Shown one piece after another: positions 33,094 through 41,654 of a DNA stretch of 64,000 nt. The position numbers and the translations under genes are program-made. The stretch comes from Hyphomicrobiales bacterium (GTDB taxonomy: Bacteria; Pseudomonadota; Alphaproteobacteria; Rhizobiales; Phreatobacteraceae), in assembly GCA_017304475.1 (NCBI GenBank), contig JAFKKV010000014.1, forward strand, positions 248,001-312,000, written 5' to 3'. The notes under the pieces were generated by a model that was not told the origin of the DNA, did not search any database, and was given only the letters and a program-made list of their open reading frames with translations. The number at the start of each line of letters is the position of its first letter. The stretch's first letter is position 1.

Positions 33094-33136
33094 GACGGCC
33101 TGGCCGGAGAACCTCTCTCTCGACCTTCTCACCGTC
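33094..33136 (-). ncRNA. Structured leader hairpin before parB (copy A)
   Basis: In the minus-strand transcript GACGG (33,136-33,132) pairs with CCGTC (33,098-33,094), and an inner GGTCG (33,125-33,121) pairs with CGGCC (33,106-33,102) using one G-U pair. The loop is AGAGAGAGGTTCTC. The stem ends exactly 13 nt before the ATG, with GGAGA in between. An equivalent hairpin precedes the DUF932 gene with changed but still pairing stem bases, so RNA structure appears to be conserved. Confidence 0.6.
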
Positions 33137-33218
33137 ACGAAGCTGCGGCCCACCTCTTCCTCTGAAGGGGCGGACCGCAGAACCGTGGATCAGGAAAGGC
33201 GTAGAGCCGGAAAGCCGC

Positions 33219-34415
33219 TCAGGCCGCACGCTCCAGCAACTTCTTCGCGCGCCCCTCGAGGTCGAGCCGCGCATCCTGGTGAGTCTTGTCGCGCGCGACG
33301 GCGGTGATGCCCTGCACGAAATCGAAGACGCTTTCGGGCTTACGGCCCTCCTCGTTCAGCACGCGTTCGAGGATCTTCGCCGTCTCCGCCTTGCTGAAGC
33401 CGCGCTTGCGCAGGAAGTCCGCGCGGTCCTCGTCGGTGCGGGCGACGATCTTGGCGCGCGCCTGCTTGATGCCGTCGATGAAAGGCGCGGGCGACGAGTT
33501 GGCGAACCGGGTGAGCGCCGGCGCGGCCTCATGCGCAAAGCGAGAGGCCGCGTATTTGCTGTGCCGGATCGCGATCTCCTCGAAATCCTCGACGCCCCAG
33601 AGATTGCGATTTTGGCAGACGGCGCGGAGATAGAAGCTCGCCATGCCGAGCGTCTTCGCACCGACCTCCGAGTTCCAGCAGTAGAAGCCCCGGAAGTAGA
33701 GGTCGGGTGAGCCGTCGGGCAGCCGCCCGGCCTCGATCGGATTGAGGTCATCGACCAGGAACAGGAAGACGTCGCGATCGGAGGCGTAGAGCGTGGTCGT
33801 ATCCTGGGTGACATCGACGCGCGGGTTATAGATCCCCGTCGACCAGTCGAGCACGCCGGGCACTTTCCAGCGCGTGTCGCCGGTGCCGTTGCCCGCGATC
33901 CGTTGCACGGCGGCGACCAACTCATGATCGTAGATGCGGCCATAATCGGGGCCGGTGACGGCGCGGAGTTCGATCCGTCCGTCGTCGGTCTCGAGCGTCT
34001 TGACCTGCTCGGCGCGGTGCGAGGTCAGGCCATATTGCAGGTTGATACCGGCCAGCGCTGCCGGAAGCTGCCGGAGGTAGGCGGCGGGCGCGCCGACCAG
34101 GCTCGCGAGTTGGCCGAAGCTCCAGTGGGTCGGCGCGATCGGCGCGTCCGACCCGGGCAACAGCAGCAACAGGCGCTCGGCATCGTCCCGGCTCGCCTCG
34201 ACCCGTACGGCGGCGCTCTCCACCGTGCGGGTGCGGCTCCGTTCGCTGCGGCTCTTCACCGAAGCGAACAGGTCGGTCAGCGACAAATAGCGCTCGTCGG
34301 CCGGGCGATTGAACCACTCTGACGAGACACGGCCGACCCTCTCGCCGCGCGAGACATCCACCTTATAGCCGCCACGCGCGTCGGGGCGGGCGTCCAGAAC
34401 TTCCACATTGGTCAT
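33219..34415 (-). CDS. DUF932 domain protein
   Basis: A 398-residue DUF932 protein: WFNRPADERYLSLTDLFASV, PTHWSFGQLASLVGAPAAYL, NLQYGLTSHRAEQVKTLETD, LYFRGFYCWNSEVGAKTLGM and FYLRAVCQNRNLWGVEDFEE. The family is common on plasmids and ICEs and resembles phage-encoded proteins of uncertain function. The gene has the same type of leader hairpin as parB, ending 13 nt before the ATG, which suggests the two are regulated together although they are separate transcriptional units or a single one with 138 bases between them. Confidence 0.92.
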   Translation of the reverse strand: MTNVEVLDARPDARGGYKVDVSRGERVGRVSSEWFNRPADERYLSLTDLFASVKSRSERSRTRTVESAAVRVEASRDDAERLLLLLPGSDAPIAPTHWSFGQLASLVGAPAAYLRQLPAALAGINLQYGLTSHRAEQVKTLETDDGRIELRAVTGPDYGRIYDHELVAAVQRIAGNGTGDTRWKVPGVLDWSTGIYNPRVDVTQDTTTLYASDRDVFLFLVDDLNPIEAGRLPDGSPDLYFRGFYCWNSEVGAKTLGMASFYLRAVCQNRNLWGVEDFEEIAIRHSKYAASRFAHEAAPALTRFANSSPAPFIDGIKQARAKIVARTDEDRADFLRKRGFSKAETAKILERVLNEEGRKPESVFDFVQGITAVARDKTHQDARLDLEGRAKKLLERAA

Positions 34416-34428
34416 CGGTCATCTCCGC

Positions 34429-34470
34429 GACGGGCCGGTCGGGAGCCTCTCTCTCGACCCTCAACCCGTC
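34429..34470 (-). ncRNA. Structured leader hairpin before DUF932 (copy B)
   Basis: In the minus-strand transcript GACGGG (34,470-34,465) pairs with CCCGTC (34,434-34,429), and GGTCG (34,459-34,455) pairs with CGACC (34,441-34,437). The loop AGAGAGAGGCTCC matches that of copy A. The stem ends 13 nt before the ATG, and GGAGA lies between. Relative to copy A the inner stem shows a G-U to A-U change and the outer stem an extra G-C pair, so the pairing is kept while sequence varies. Confidence 0.6.
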
Positions 34471-34631
34471 ACGGCGACAGCCGCCGCCCTCTGACTCTAC
34501 CGGGGCGTTGCGGGGCGCAGTGCCCGCAGGCACGGTCGGCCCAGCCCGCGGGCTCGGCCCCAGGGGAAGGCGTTTCCATCCAGGTCCTCTGGCCCTAAGA
34601 AGGATCGACCGAATGACGCGAGTATGATTAC

Positions 34632-37160
34632 ATGGTGGACTTCAAGAAGTTGCGCGAGGCGAAGGCTAAGCCAAAGCCGGTAAACCCGCGTGACATTTTC
34701 AATGCGTTGCCAAAGCCACCCGGTATCAACGACCTGTACGCAAGTCAGGCCGAAGTGCTCGATGCATGGTTCGCGCGTCGCACCGATCGAGACATCGTGG
34801 TCAAGCTGCATACTGGCGGCGGCAAGACCCTTGTCGCGCTACTTATGGCACAATCGGTGATGAACGAGACGGGCGAGCCCGTCCTCTATCTCGCTCCGAC
34901 CAATCAGCTGGTCGAGCAGGTCCTGGCCAAGAGCGAGGAGTATGGGATCAGCGCCGTGCCATACACAAAGGGGCAGCCCCTTCCGGCGGAGTTTCACGAC
35001 GGCAAGACGGTCCTCGTCGGTTCGTACGAAACCTTGTTCAACGGGCGTAGCAAGTTCGGGGTACGCGGATCGGCACAAGCGGTGGTCAAGGTCGGTGCCA
35101 TTATCCTCGACGATGCGCATGTGGCGCTGTCGTCGGTGCGCGAGGCGTTCACCCTCAACGTCTCAATCAAGGACCACAAAGACGTCTATACAGAACTGGC
35201 CGATCGGTTCCGACCCGCGTTCAAGGAAGTCGGTCGCGCGGGTGCGTTCGCCGACATCATCAACGGCAAGGAGTTCGGTGTCATCGAGGTGCCAAGCTGG
35301 GCGTGGCACCGCAAAAGCGACGAGATTCAGCAGTATCTGGCGGGTGAGGTCGAGGAGATCGACCCGTTTGTCTGGCCCTTTCTGCGGGACAATCTTGGGG
35401 TGTGCCACTGCCTGTTCAGTAAGGCCGGGATCAGCATCACTCCGATTTTTCCACCAGTCGATTTGCTCCCGACATTCGAGGACTGCGGGCGACGCATCTA
35501 TATGTCGGCCACTATTGCGGACGACAGCGAGATCGTCCGCACGTTCGGCGCTGCACAAGACGCAGTATCCAGGCCCGTTACGTCCGCATCGCTGGCCGGC
35601 GTCGGGGAACGTATGATCCTCGTTCCTGGGCTGATGAAGCTTGGCACGCCGATACTGCCGATGGTGAAGGACATCGCGACAAAGATTGCCGAGAGCAAGC
35701 GGGGCGTCGCCATCCTGACGCCATCGGGTGCCGCCGCAAAGGAATGGACCGACGTTGCCGAGTATGCGGAGAAGACAAAAGTCGTGTCCGAGAAAGTCGC
35801 CGCGATGCAAGCGGGCGATGCCTACGGGCCCTTGGTGCTGGCCAACCGCTATGACGGCATTGATCTCGCGGGCAACGCCTGCCGATTCCTCGTCATGGAT
35901 AATCTTCCCCAGGGCACCACCAACTACGACGTCTTCCGCATGAACGTGGTGGCCGACGCGGCGGTGAATTCACTTCTCGCCCAGCGGATCGAGCAAGGCA
36001 TCGGGCGGGGCACTCGGGGCGGTGCCGACTACTGCGTGATCATGCTGATCGGAACCAAGCTGGTCGGCTGGATCGGACGCAAGAAGAACCTCGATTTCCT
36101 CACGGCGAGCACTCGGGTCCAGCTCAAGATGGGCCAGGAGGTAAGTGAGGCGGTGACGACGCCGAAGGAAGTCCGAGAAACCATCGGCAAATGCCTTAAG
36201 CGCGATGCCGACTGGGTAGGCTACCATGCATCAGAGTTGGCGGATGCCGCTCATTCGGCCCCGGTGGACGAACTGGCGCTCAAGGTGGCCTCCGTCGAGC
36301 GCAGGGCGTTAAAGCTCCAGCGGCTGGGCCAGTATGAAAAGGCGCTCGCGGCGCTTGAGAAGCTTATGGATGAGGAGGCGCTGGCCAACGACGCCCAGCG
36401 CCGGGCCTGGCTGGCCGCCGCCGCAGCCCGGATCGCCTATCAGATGGAAGACGAGCTCAAGGGGCAGAAGCTGCAGACTACCGCCTTCTCGATCAACAAT
36501 AATCACAGTCCGCCGCGCAAACGTCCCCTTTATGTGGCGAGACCGGCACCGGGCAAACAATCGTCCGCGATCATCAGGCGGTTGCGCGAGTACGACCAGC
36601 GTGGCGCGATCCTGGCAGATTTTGATGAGGCTATGAGCGACCTCGTGCCCGAAGCGTCTGCGTCAAGGTACGAGGAGGCTCTGGCCAATCTTGGTGCCTA
36701 TCTAGGGTTTGATGCTGAGCGACCCGAGAAGGTCCATGGAGTGGGCCCCGACGTCCTGTGGCGGACCGAGGCGGCGTTCGATTTCGTAATCGAGGCGAAG
36801 AGCGAGAAGGACGAGAGCAACCCGCTTTACAAGAAGGATCACGCCCAGCTTCTCGAGGCCGAGCATTGGTTCAAGCAGGCCTACGCAGGGCGAGAGGCGG
36901 TCCGGGTGTCCGCCTTGCCTGAGGCGGTGGCCGACGAGAAGGCCACTCCTGTCGGCAGCTTCGCGTTTCGGCTGGCTGAGGTCACCAAAGTCGTGAGCGC
37001 GTTGCGCGGTGTGCTTGTCGAACTGGTGGGCGCTGGTGGAGGTTCAGATGCTCTGCGTGAGCAGTGTGAGGCCGCGCTGGTCAAAGCCAAGCTGAAGCCG
37101 CCGATGATCCGGGATGGCTACATGAAACCCTTCGGTGCGTTCAAACCCAAGACGAATTAA
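34632..37160 (+). CDS. SF2 helicase with C-terminal PD-(D/E)XK-like motif, probable defence protein
   Basis: An 842-residue protein. Helicase motifs are motif I VKLHTGGGKTLVALLMAQS (residues ~57-75), motif Ia YLAPTNQLVEQV, motif II IILDDAHV, motif III RIYMSATIADDSE and motif VI QRIEQGIGRGTRGGADYCVI, an arrangement like the Rad3/DinG (Helicase_C_2) group. A middle helical region follows (LKLQRLGQYEKALAALEKL). The C-terminus has GPDVLWRTEAAFDFVIEAKS, a PD-(D/E)XK-type nuclease signature (PD near 701, EAK near 718). It is the only plus-strand gene between the transporter and the chromosome, converges on the restriction-like operon, and is AT-richer than the backbone. Defence is inferred from domains and location. 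Confidence 0.82.
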   Translation: MVDFKKLREAKAKPKPVNPRDIFNALPKPPGINDLYASQAEVLDAWFARRTDRDIVVKLHTGGGKTLVALLMAQSVMNETGEPVLYLAPTNQLVEQVLAKSEEYGISAVPYTKGQPLPAEFHDGKTVLVGSYETLFNGRSKFGVRGSAQAVVKVGAIILDDAHVALSSVREAFTLNVSIKDHKDVYTELADRFRPAFKEVGRAGAFADIINGKEFGVIEVPSWAWHRKSDEIQQYLAGEVEEIDPFVWPFLRDNLGVCHCLFSKAGISITPIFPPVDLLPTFEDCGRRIYMSATIADDSEIVRTFGAAQDAVSRPVTSASLAGVGERMILVPGLMKLGTPILPMVKDIATKIAESKRGVAILTPSGAAAKEWTDVAEYAEKTKVVSEKVAAMQAGDAYGPLVLANRYDGIDLAGNACRFLVMDNLPQGTTNYDVFRMNVVADAAVNSLLAQRIEQGIGRGTRGGADYCVIMLIGTKLVGWIGRKKNLDFLTASTRVQLKMGQEVSEAVTTPKEVRETIGKCLKRDADWVGYHASELADAAHSAPVDELALKVASVERRALKLQRLGQYEKALAALEKLMDEEALANDAQRRAWLAAAAARIAYQMEDELKGQKLQTTAFSINNNHSPPRKRPLYVARPAPGKQSSAIIRRLREYDQRGAILADFDEAMSDLVPEASASRYEEALANLGAYLGFDAERPEKVHGVGPDVLWRTEAAFDFVIEAKSEKDESNPLYKKDHAQLLEAEHWFKQAYAGREAVRVSALPEAVADEKATPVGSFAFRLAEVTKVVSALRGVLVELVGAGGGSDALREQCEAALVKAKLKPPMIRDGYMKPFGAFKPKTN

Positions 37161-37273
37161 CGTTTCGGGGCGGCGCACGATTGCATTTCGCCTTTGGCGA
37201 TATGGCTATGTCTCTGATTCGGCCTCGGCCCGAGCGCATTGAAGCCCAGCTTACCGATAGACGCGATTTCCGC

Positions 37274-37939
37274 CTAGACAGAGCTGACCGGCGCGGCCGG
37301 TAGCATGTCGACGAAGATATGCTTCAGGCGGATCGTGTGACTGCTGCTCTGCGAAAGCGCGCCTTGAAGCACGGCTAAAGAAAGTGCGTGCGTGGTCTCC
37401 GGCGTCAAGCCGGCGGCTTCCCCATACGTCTTGCGGATACGGGCATCGATGGCATCGACCACATCCGCTGCCGGCAAGGCCAATACATAGCCAAGCATAA
37501 ACCCCCAATCATGGCCGGTAGCGTACTGGCTGGTGACGAACCGATCGACGCCCTTCGCCACGTAACTCCCGTTCAGGGCTGAGTCGCCGGCTCGCACGCG
37601 TTTGCACTCGACCGCCACATAGGCGTCCTCGTCGCCGAACTGGTGCAAGAACTGCAGGGTGATGTCGATCCGCCCGAGAAGGGCAGGGTCGCTGGTCGCC
37701 ATGTCTTCGAGCTCGACTTCCCCACGAACTTGCAGATTCGTGAGACCGAGGGTCTTCTTGACCCGCCGCATGGCCTTACGAACGACGATCGTGGTCGGAA
37801 CCTCAAGCATACCGGGCGTGACGTCGGACCGCGCCGCGTCACAGCCTCGACACACCAGATCGACGACAGTTGCGATCTGATCGTCGGACAGGGCGAAGGC
37901 GGGGAGGCCGAAGGGGACGTCAGGCGTGAGCAACGACAT
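37274..37939 (-). CDS. Small PD-(D/E)XK-like protein coupled to the DNA methylase
   Basis: A 221-residue protein. GRIDITLQFLHQFGDED followed by AYVAVECKRVRAGD fits a PD-(D/E)XK nuclease core (Asp, then ECK). The rest is alpha/beta with GVDRFVTSQYATGHDWGFML and a tail with HTIRLKHIFVDMLPA. Its start overlaps the methylase gene by 20 bases, so the two are co-translated. I infer a restriction partner for the methylase, since I see no nuclease motif in the methylase itself. I do not recognise the family by name. GGAGG lies 4 bases before the ATG. Confidence 0.7.
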   Translation of the reverse strand: MSLLTPDVPFGLPAFALSDDQIATVVDLVCRGCDAARSDVTPGMLEVPTTIVVRKAMRRVKKTLGLTNLQVRGEVELEDMATSDPALLGRIDITLQFLHQFGDEDAYVAVECKRVRAGDSALNGSYVAKGVDRFVTSQYATGHDWGFMLGYVLALPAADVVDAIDARIRKTYGEAAGLTPETTHALSLAVLQGALSQSSSHTIRLKHIFVDMLPAAPVSSV

Positions 37940-40900
37940 CCCGCCTCCGTAGCCAGTGATCGGCGAGGATGATGTCGGCGTCGTTCAGCCCGGCTGTGCG
38001 TGTCCAGTAGCGGATTTCGGTCGGCTTTAAGATGAACAGATCCTCGTTGCCGTACAGCCGCATCTGCCTGCGTTCGTTGAGATATGGCGGGATGTCCGCC
38101 TCGAGCTGACCGCGGAGGAGCGCTGAGAGAGCCTGAAGCTCCGCCGGGTCGCCCTCGCGAACCACCGGTTCTTCCCCGGGGCCACCAGGGGCCATGACAA
38201 ATCTGACCGCAGTGATTCCTGGAATGCCGGCCGCGAGGTCGCCCTTGCTCAGCCGCACAGGATAAATAACGGCTTCGAGATGGCGCGCGCCACGCGCTCT
38301 CAGGTACGCGTCAACGGTTCGCGTTACCTGGCCGGCATAGCCACGTAGGCTCTGTGCATCCGGTGGCGCGACCAAGCCAATGCGTTCGCTTCGGTTCTCG
38401 AAGATCAGATAGCGCGCGCGAGAGACGCTTTCTCGAGCCAGAGTCTGCTCGTCTGGCTCAAGTGCGTAGAGCTCGAAAACGGCGTCGTCGAGCTGACTTA
38501 GGGAGGACGCATTGGCGGGCGCGTTAGCTGCCTGCTTCTCAGCCTTTATGACTGCGTCGATGGCGGTTGGATCACCCTCGCCAAGGAATGGGATCCGCAA
38601 CGACAACAGGTCGTGCGGTTCAACCGTCGGTCGTTCGAGACCCCACGTCGGTCCGCCGAGCGCAAACTGGAAGGCGGTGAGGCTGGAATTCAGAATCCCC
38701 GAAAGCAGATACGCAAGACGCGGGTCTGCGTCAGCGAACGAAACGCCAAAGTAGCCCTGCGTATAAAGCACGTCATCCCGGCTCACGGCTGCGCTGTACC
38801 GTCCCCGCTGCGCGCCGGCATCCGATCCCACCTTCGAGCACAAGAGCAGCGGTCCACGAAAGATCGACCGACTTCGAATCCGATGAAGCGTCTTGTGTGT
38901 GAATTCGTCGAGCTTGCTCGCGTCCAAGCGGAAAGGTGTGAAATTGTCAGGCGTGACGACCGCGAGATCGGCGTAGTCTTCGGGGCTCGCGGTCTGTTCG
39001 CGTCCTTGAACTTTGAAACCCTGTCCGCGATTTACCCGTCGTTCGATTCCAAGCTTTGTCAGCGCCTCGTCAAGCGTCGGAAATTCGCGTTCGAGCCGCT
39101 CGATGAGCCAGCCATCACGCACCGTTCCAAACGTCGCCGCCTTCAGAAAGGGCGGTGTCGCGAGCACTCTTTTCAAAGGAACGGAGCGGATTTCTCCAGG
39201 TCCGAGATGGAAAACGCCGGTGCGCCGAAAGTCCGGCGTCCAAGGGATCGAACCAACAAGGAGCCGGTCTGCTTCTGGCCCTAGCGCGCACCGGGCGAAA
39301 AAAAGGAGCGCGGGACCGACGGCGTCGGGAAACAGATCTTCGCGGCGGAGGTAAGAAAGATTAATGAGCGCGACAGGAGACAAACGCTCAAGGAGATGGG
39401 TCCGCGCCGCGACAGCGTGGATGTCTTTCGAGAAGAACGGAGTGGCTTTCATCACCATTCCGACGCGACCGGTTTCGCCAGCCAGATCCGCGCCTAGTGC
39501 CAAGAACGCTTGATCCGGGCTCCGTCGAGGGCGCAGCGTTGCCGCATCGGACTCACGCCGCTTTTGCGCGCCGCCGTCCTTAGTGACGAACGTCCAAGGA
39601 GGATTGCCTACGACGGCGTCGAAAGTCTGGCTGGTGATCTGGGCCGGAAGATCACCGCCCAGCGAGTCGGCCTCGAACAGCGTCGTGTCGATCAGGTGAT
39701 CGAACTTGAGATCGCCGATGTGTGTGACGGGCTCTTCATCCAGTTCAAGAGCCGCAAGGTAGAGACTGAACGCCGCGATGCCGAGGGCGGCGCGATTGAT
39801 GTCGATTCCGAAGAGCTGATTGTAGAGGATGTGGCGCACGAGCTGCCGACCTGCCGGTTTGCTCCCGGATGCGCGCCACACAAGGCGGCGGAAAGCCTCG
39901 ACTAGAAACGCGCCCGAACCACAGGCCGGATCAACGACCCGCGCATCTGCCGCCAACCCCTCAAAAACAGGGTCGAGCGTAAGGTGCACGAGCTCGACCG
40001 GCGTATAGTGGAGACCCTGAGAGCGTGCTTCATCGGCCGCGCTCGTACGGGCGAACTGCTGATAGATCGAGCTGACCAGATCAACTGGGATCGCGTTGAA
40101 GCGGAACCGAAACAGCCTCCCTTGACCGTGACGCTCGGGGATGAGGCTGCGACCTTCGACGAAATCGCGGATGAGCTCCAGGTGTTGTGGTGTTAGCTGC
40201 TCGCGTTCGGCGCCGGGATCGTCCATCGGAAACAAGTCCCCATTGAACGTCGTGCGCAGCCAGTCGAACAAGGCGAAAGCGTTGGCCGGCGTAGCGAACA
40301 TGGCGCTGAGATCGGCAGGCACGCTGGATGGCAGGAACGGCTGAGCAATCCCGCGATCCAAGAGATACCAAGTGAAGATGCAGCGCCCGATGAATCGCTG
40401 CGCGATGTCGCGAGCATGAGCCGAAGCGTGGTCGGTTTGAGGCTCGCCGAGCACGGTGAGGCGATCCTCCAGCGCGCTGATCTCGGCAAGCAGTTCGCGA
40501 TCGACGCGATGGCGACGGTTGATTTTGGAGCCGATGGCGCTCGACCAAAATGCGCCGGTCTCGGTGGCGATGCGGCCGCACTGTGCGTCGAGGGCACGCA
40601 GCCGATCCAGAGAATCGAGAACGAAGCTGTCGAGCGGTCGCGGCGCCTGATCTGGTTGCGCGTCGGTCTGCCCCGGAGACTCATAGCAATCGTAAAGCCG
40701 AACGTCCGTGGGCGTGACAATCCAAAGAAGCGGCGCGACGCCAACGTTCCAAGCTGCCTCTTGCCAATGGCGGAGGTCTGCTTCGCTGGGCTCCGCATCG
40801 CCGGCGTCCTTGAAGATGCTGGCTGGTGCGTTCTGCGCCGAGAAGACAGCGTCGGCGTTCAGCCCGACGCGGTCGTCGGAGAACACCGCGCGCATCCTGG

Positions 40901-41003
40901 CGGCGCGAGGATCGTCGGCCGACACGAGGCCGGGAGCCGGCCGACCGTTGGAGCCGATGTATCCGGTCGCTTCCAACGCCTGCTTGAAAGCTGCGCTCGT
41001 CAA
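37920..41003 (-). CDS. N6-adenine DNA methylase (Eco57I/type IIG-like)
   Basis: A 1027-residue protein. An N-terminal region (~300 residues, WNVGVAPLLWIVTPTDVRLY) precedes the methylase core: GLHYTPVELVHLTLDPVF, motif I VVDPACGSGAFLVEAFRRLV, the FGIDINRAALGIAAFSLYLA segment and motif IV FDAVVGNPPWTFV. The C-terminal ~450 residues contain a TRD-like part (SKVGSDAGAQRGRYSAAV, DPRLAYLLSGILNSSLTAFQ, LERPTVEPHDLLSLRIPFLG) typical of type IIG/IIL and BREX PglX-like enzymes. It overlaps the MerR-like gene by 4 bases (ATGA) and the small nuclease-like gene by 20, giving a three-gene operon. N6-adenine specificity is from NPPW. Confidence 0.88.
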   Translation of the reverse strand: MTSAAFKQALEATGYIGSNGRPAPGLVSADDPRAARMRAVFSDDRVGLNADAVFSAQNAPASIFKDAGDAEPSEADLRHWQEAAWNVGVAPLLWIVTPTDVRLYDCYESPGQTDAQPDQAPRPLDSFVLDSLDRLRALDAQCGRIATETGAFWSSAIGSKINRRHRVDRELLAEISALEDRLTVLGEPQTDHASAHARDIAQRFIGRCIFTWYLLDRGIAQPFLPSSVPADLSAMFATPANAFALFDWLRTTFNGDLFPMDDPGAEREQLTPQHLELIRDFVEGRSLIPERHGQGRLFRFRFNAIPVDLVSSIYQQFARTSAADEARSQGLHYTPVELVHLTLDPVFEGLAADARVVDPACGSGAFLVEAFRRLVWRASGSKPAGRQLVRHILYNQLFGIDINRAALGIAAFSLYLAALELDEEPVTHIGDLKFDHLIDTTLFEADSLGGDLPAQITSQTFDAVVGNPPWTFVTKDGGAQKRRESDAATLRPRRSPDQAFLALGADLAGETGRVGMVMKATPFFSKDIHAVAARTHLLERLSPVALINLSYLRREDLFPDAVGPALLFFARCALGPEADRLLVGSIPWTPDFRRTGVFHLGPGEIRSVPLKRVLATPPFLKAATFGTVRDGWLIERLEREFPTLDEALTKLGIERRVNRGQGFKVQGREQTASPEDYADLAVVTPDNFTPFRLDASKLDEFTHKTLHRIRSRSIFRGPLLLCSKVGSDAGAQRGRYSAAVSRDDVLYTQGYFGVSFADADPRLAYLLSGILNSSLTAFQFALGGPTWGLERPTVEPHDLLSLRIPFLGEGDPTAIDAVIKAEKQAANAPANASSLSQLDDAVFELYALEPDEQTLARESVSRARYLIFENRSERIGLVAPPDAQSLRGYAGQVTRTVDAYLRARGARHLEAVIYPVRLSKGDLAAGIPGITAVRFVMAPGGPGEEPVVREGDPAELQALSALLRGQLEADIPPYLNERRQMRLYGNEDLFILKPTEIRYWTRTAGLNDADIILADHWLRRRDVVAHA

Positions 41004-41545
41004 GCGGACCTCCGGCGAATGGTCGCAATGGGATCACCCTGTCGCTTGCGAGCAGCCGGAACGACCGGCGCATTAGCCGATTGCTCGATCGAGCGTGCGG
41101 GGAAGAGTTCCAACTGCCCGGACGACGGCCCCGGACGGGGGAGAGCGAAGCCGACCGACAAGGCCTCAAGATGCGTTTGCAGACGTATGATCACCGCATC
41201 ATTGTTCAGCTGGAGCGTCTCGGCTTCATCCACTAAAGTCCAATCATCCCCGCCCTGCAGAGCCAATGTCTTGCCCCATAGCGCGATGAAGGAAGTACGC
41301 CGGAGACCAGTCTTGAGGCTTGCGAACAACGTGCGGTGCGGCTGAAGCTCAAGATGGAAGCGGTCCCGAAGTGTGACGGCGACTCGAAGAAGAAGGACTG
41401 TCTGCCATGTGAATCCTGCGGGCGAACCCTTGCCCTTTGGCGGGACATCCGCAGGGATTAAGGCCCGGCGGCTCGTCCACTCTCGCAGCGTCGCCGTCGA
41501 GAGTCCCGTAAGCTGGGTCGCATCGGGCGTCGTAACGAACCGCAT
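41000..41545 (-). CDS. MerR-like HTH regulator of the methylase operon
   Basis: A 181-residue protein. The N-terminal HTH reads RFVTTPDATQLTGLSTATLR followed by EWTSRRALIPADVPPKGKG and FTWQTVLLLRVAVTLRDRF, a MerR/AlpA-like winged helix. The C-terminal ~100 residues are a helical region (LQLNNDAVIIRLQTHLEALS) with a basic tail. Three consecutive ATGs occur; AGGG lies ~6 bases before the third (41,545), which I use. Two strong palindromes are centred ~25 and ~57 bases upstream, so it probably represses its own operon, delaying or balancing restriction against methylation. Confidence 0.75.
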   Translation of the reverse strand: MRFVTTPDATQLTGLSTATLREWTSRRALIPADVPPKGKGSPAGFTWQTVLLLRVAVTLRDRFHLELQPHRTLFASLKTGLRRTSFIALWGKTLALQGGDDWTLVDEAETLQLNNDAVIIRLQTHLEALSVGFALPRPGPSSGQLELFPARSIEQSANAPVVPAARKRQGDPIATIRRRSA

Positions 41546-41559
41546 CATCATCCCTAGAA

Positions 41560-41612
41560 GATCGGGTCTTATACCCGATCTCGATCGGGGGGAACGGGTA
41601 TCATACCCGATC
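41560..41612 (-). promoter_or_regulatory. Paired operators of the methylase operon
   Basis: Two 21-bp palindromes lie at 41,560-41,580 (GATCGGGT and ACCCGATC arms around CTTAT) and 41,592-41,612 (core CGGGTAT-C-ATACCCG, ending in GATC). Their right halves ATACCCGATC are identical, and centres are 32 bp apart, about three helical turns. They sit directly upstream of the HTH gene and downstream of the integrase stop, as expected for an autoregulated promoter. Confidence 0.75.
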
Positions 41613-41654
41613 TCGGCGGTAAACGGTTGACGCGCATGTGTCAGGCGCAAGCAG

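Noticed and set aside
34632-41545. Assignment of the defence region to BREX, DISARM or Hachiman
   Set aside because: A helicase and an N6-methylase are shared with these systems, but their other signature genes (pglZ/brxC, drmA/drmB, DUF1837 hamA) are missing here.
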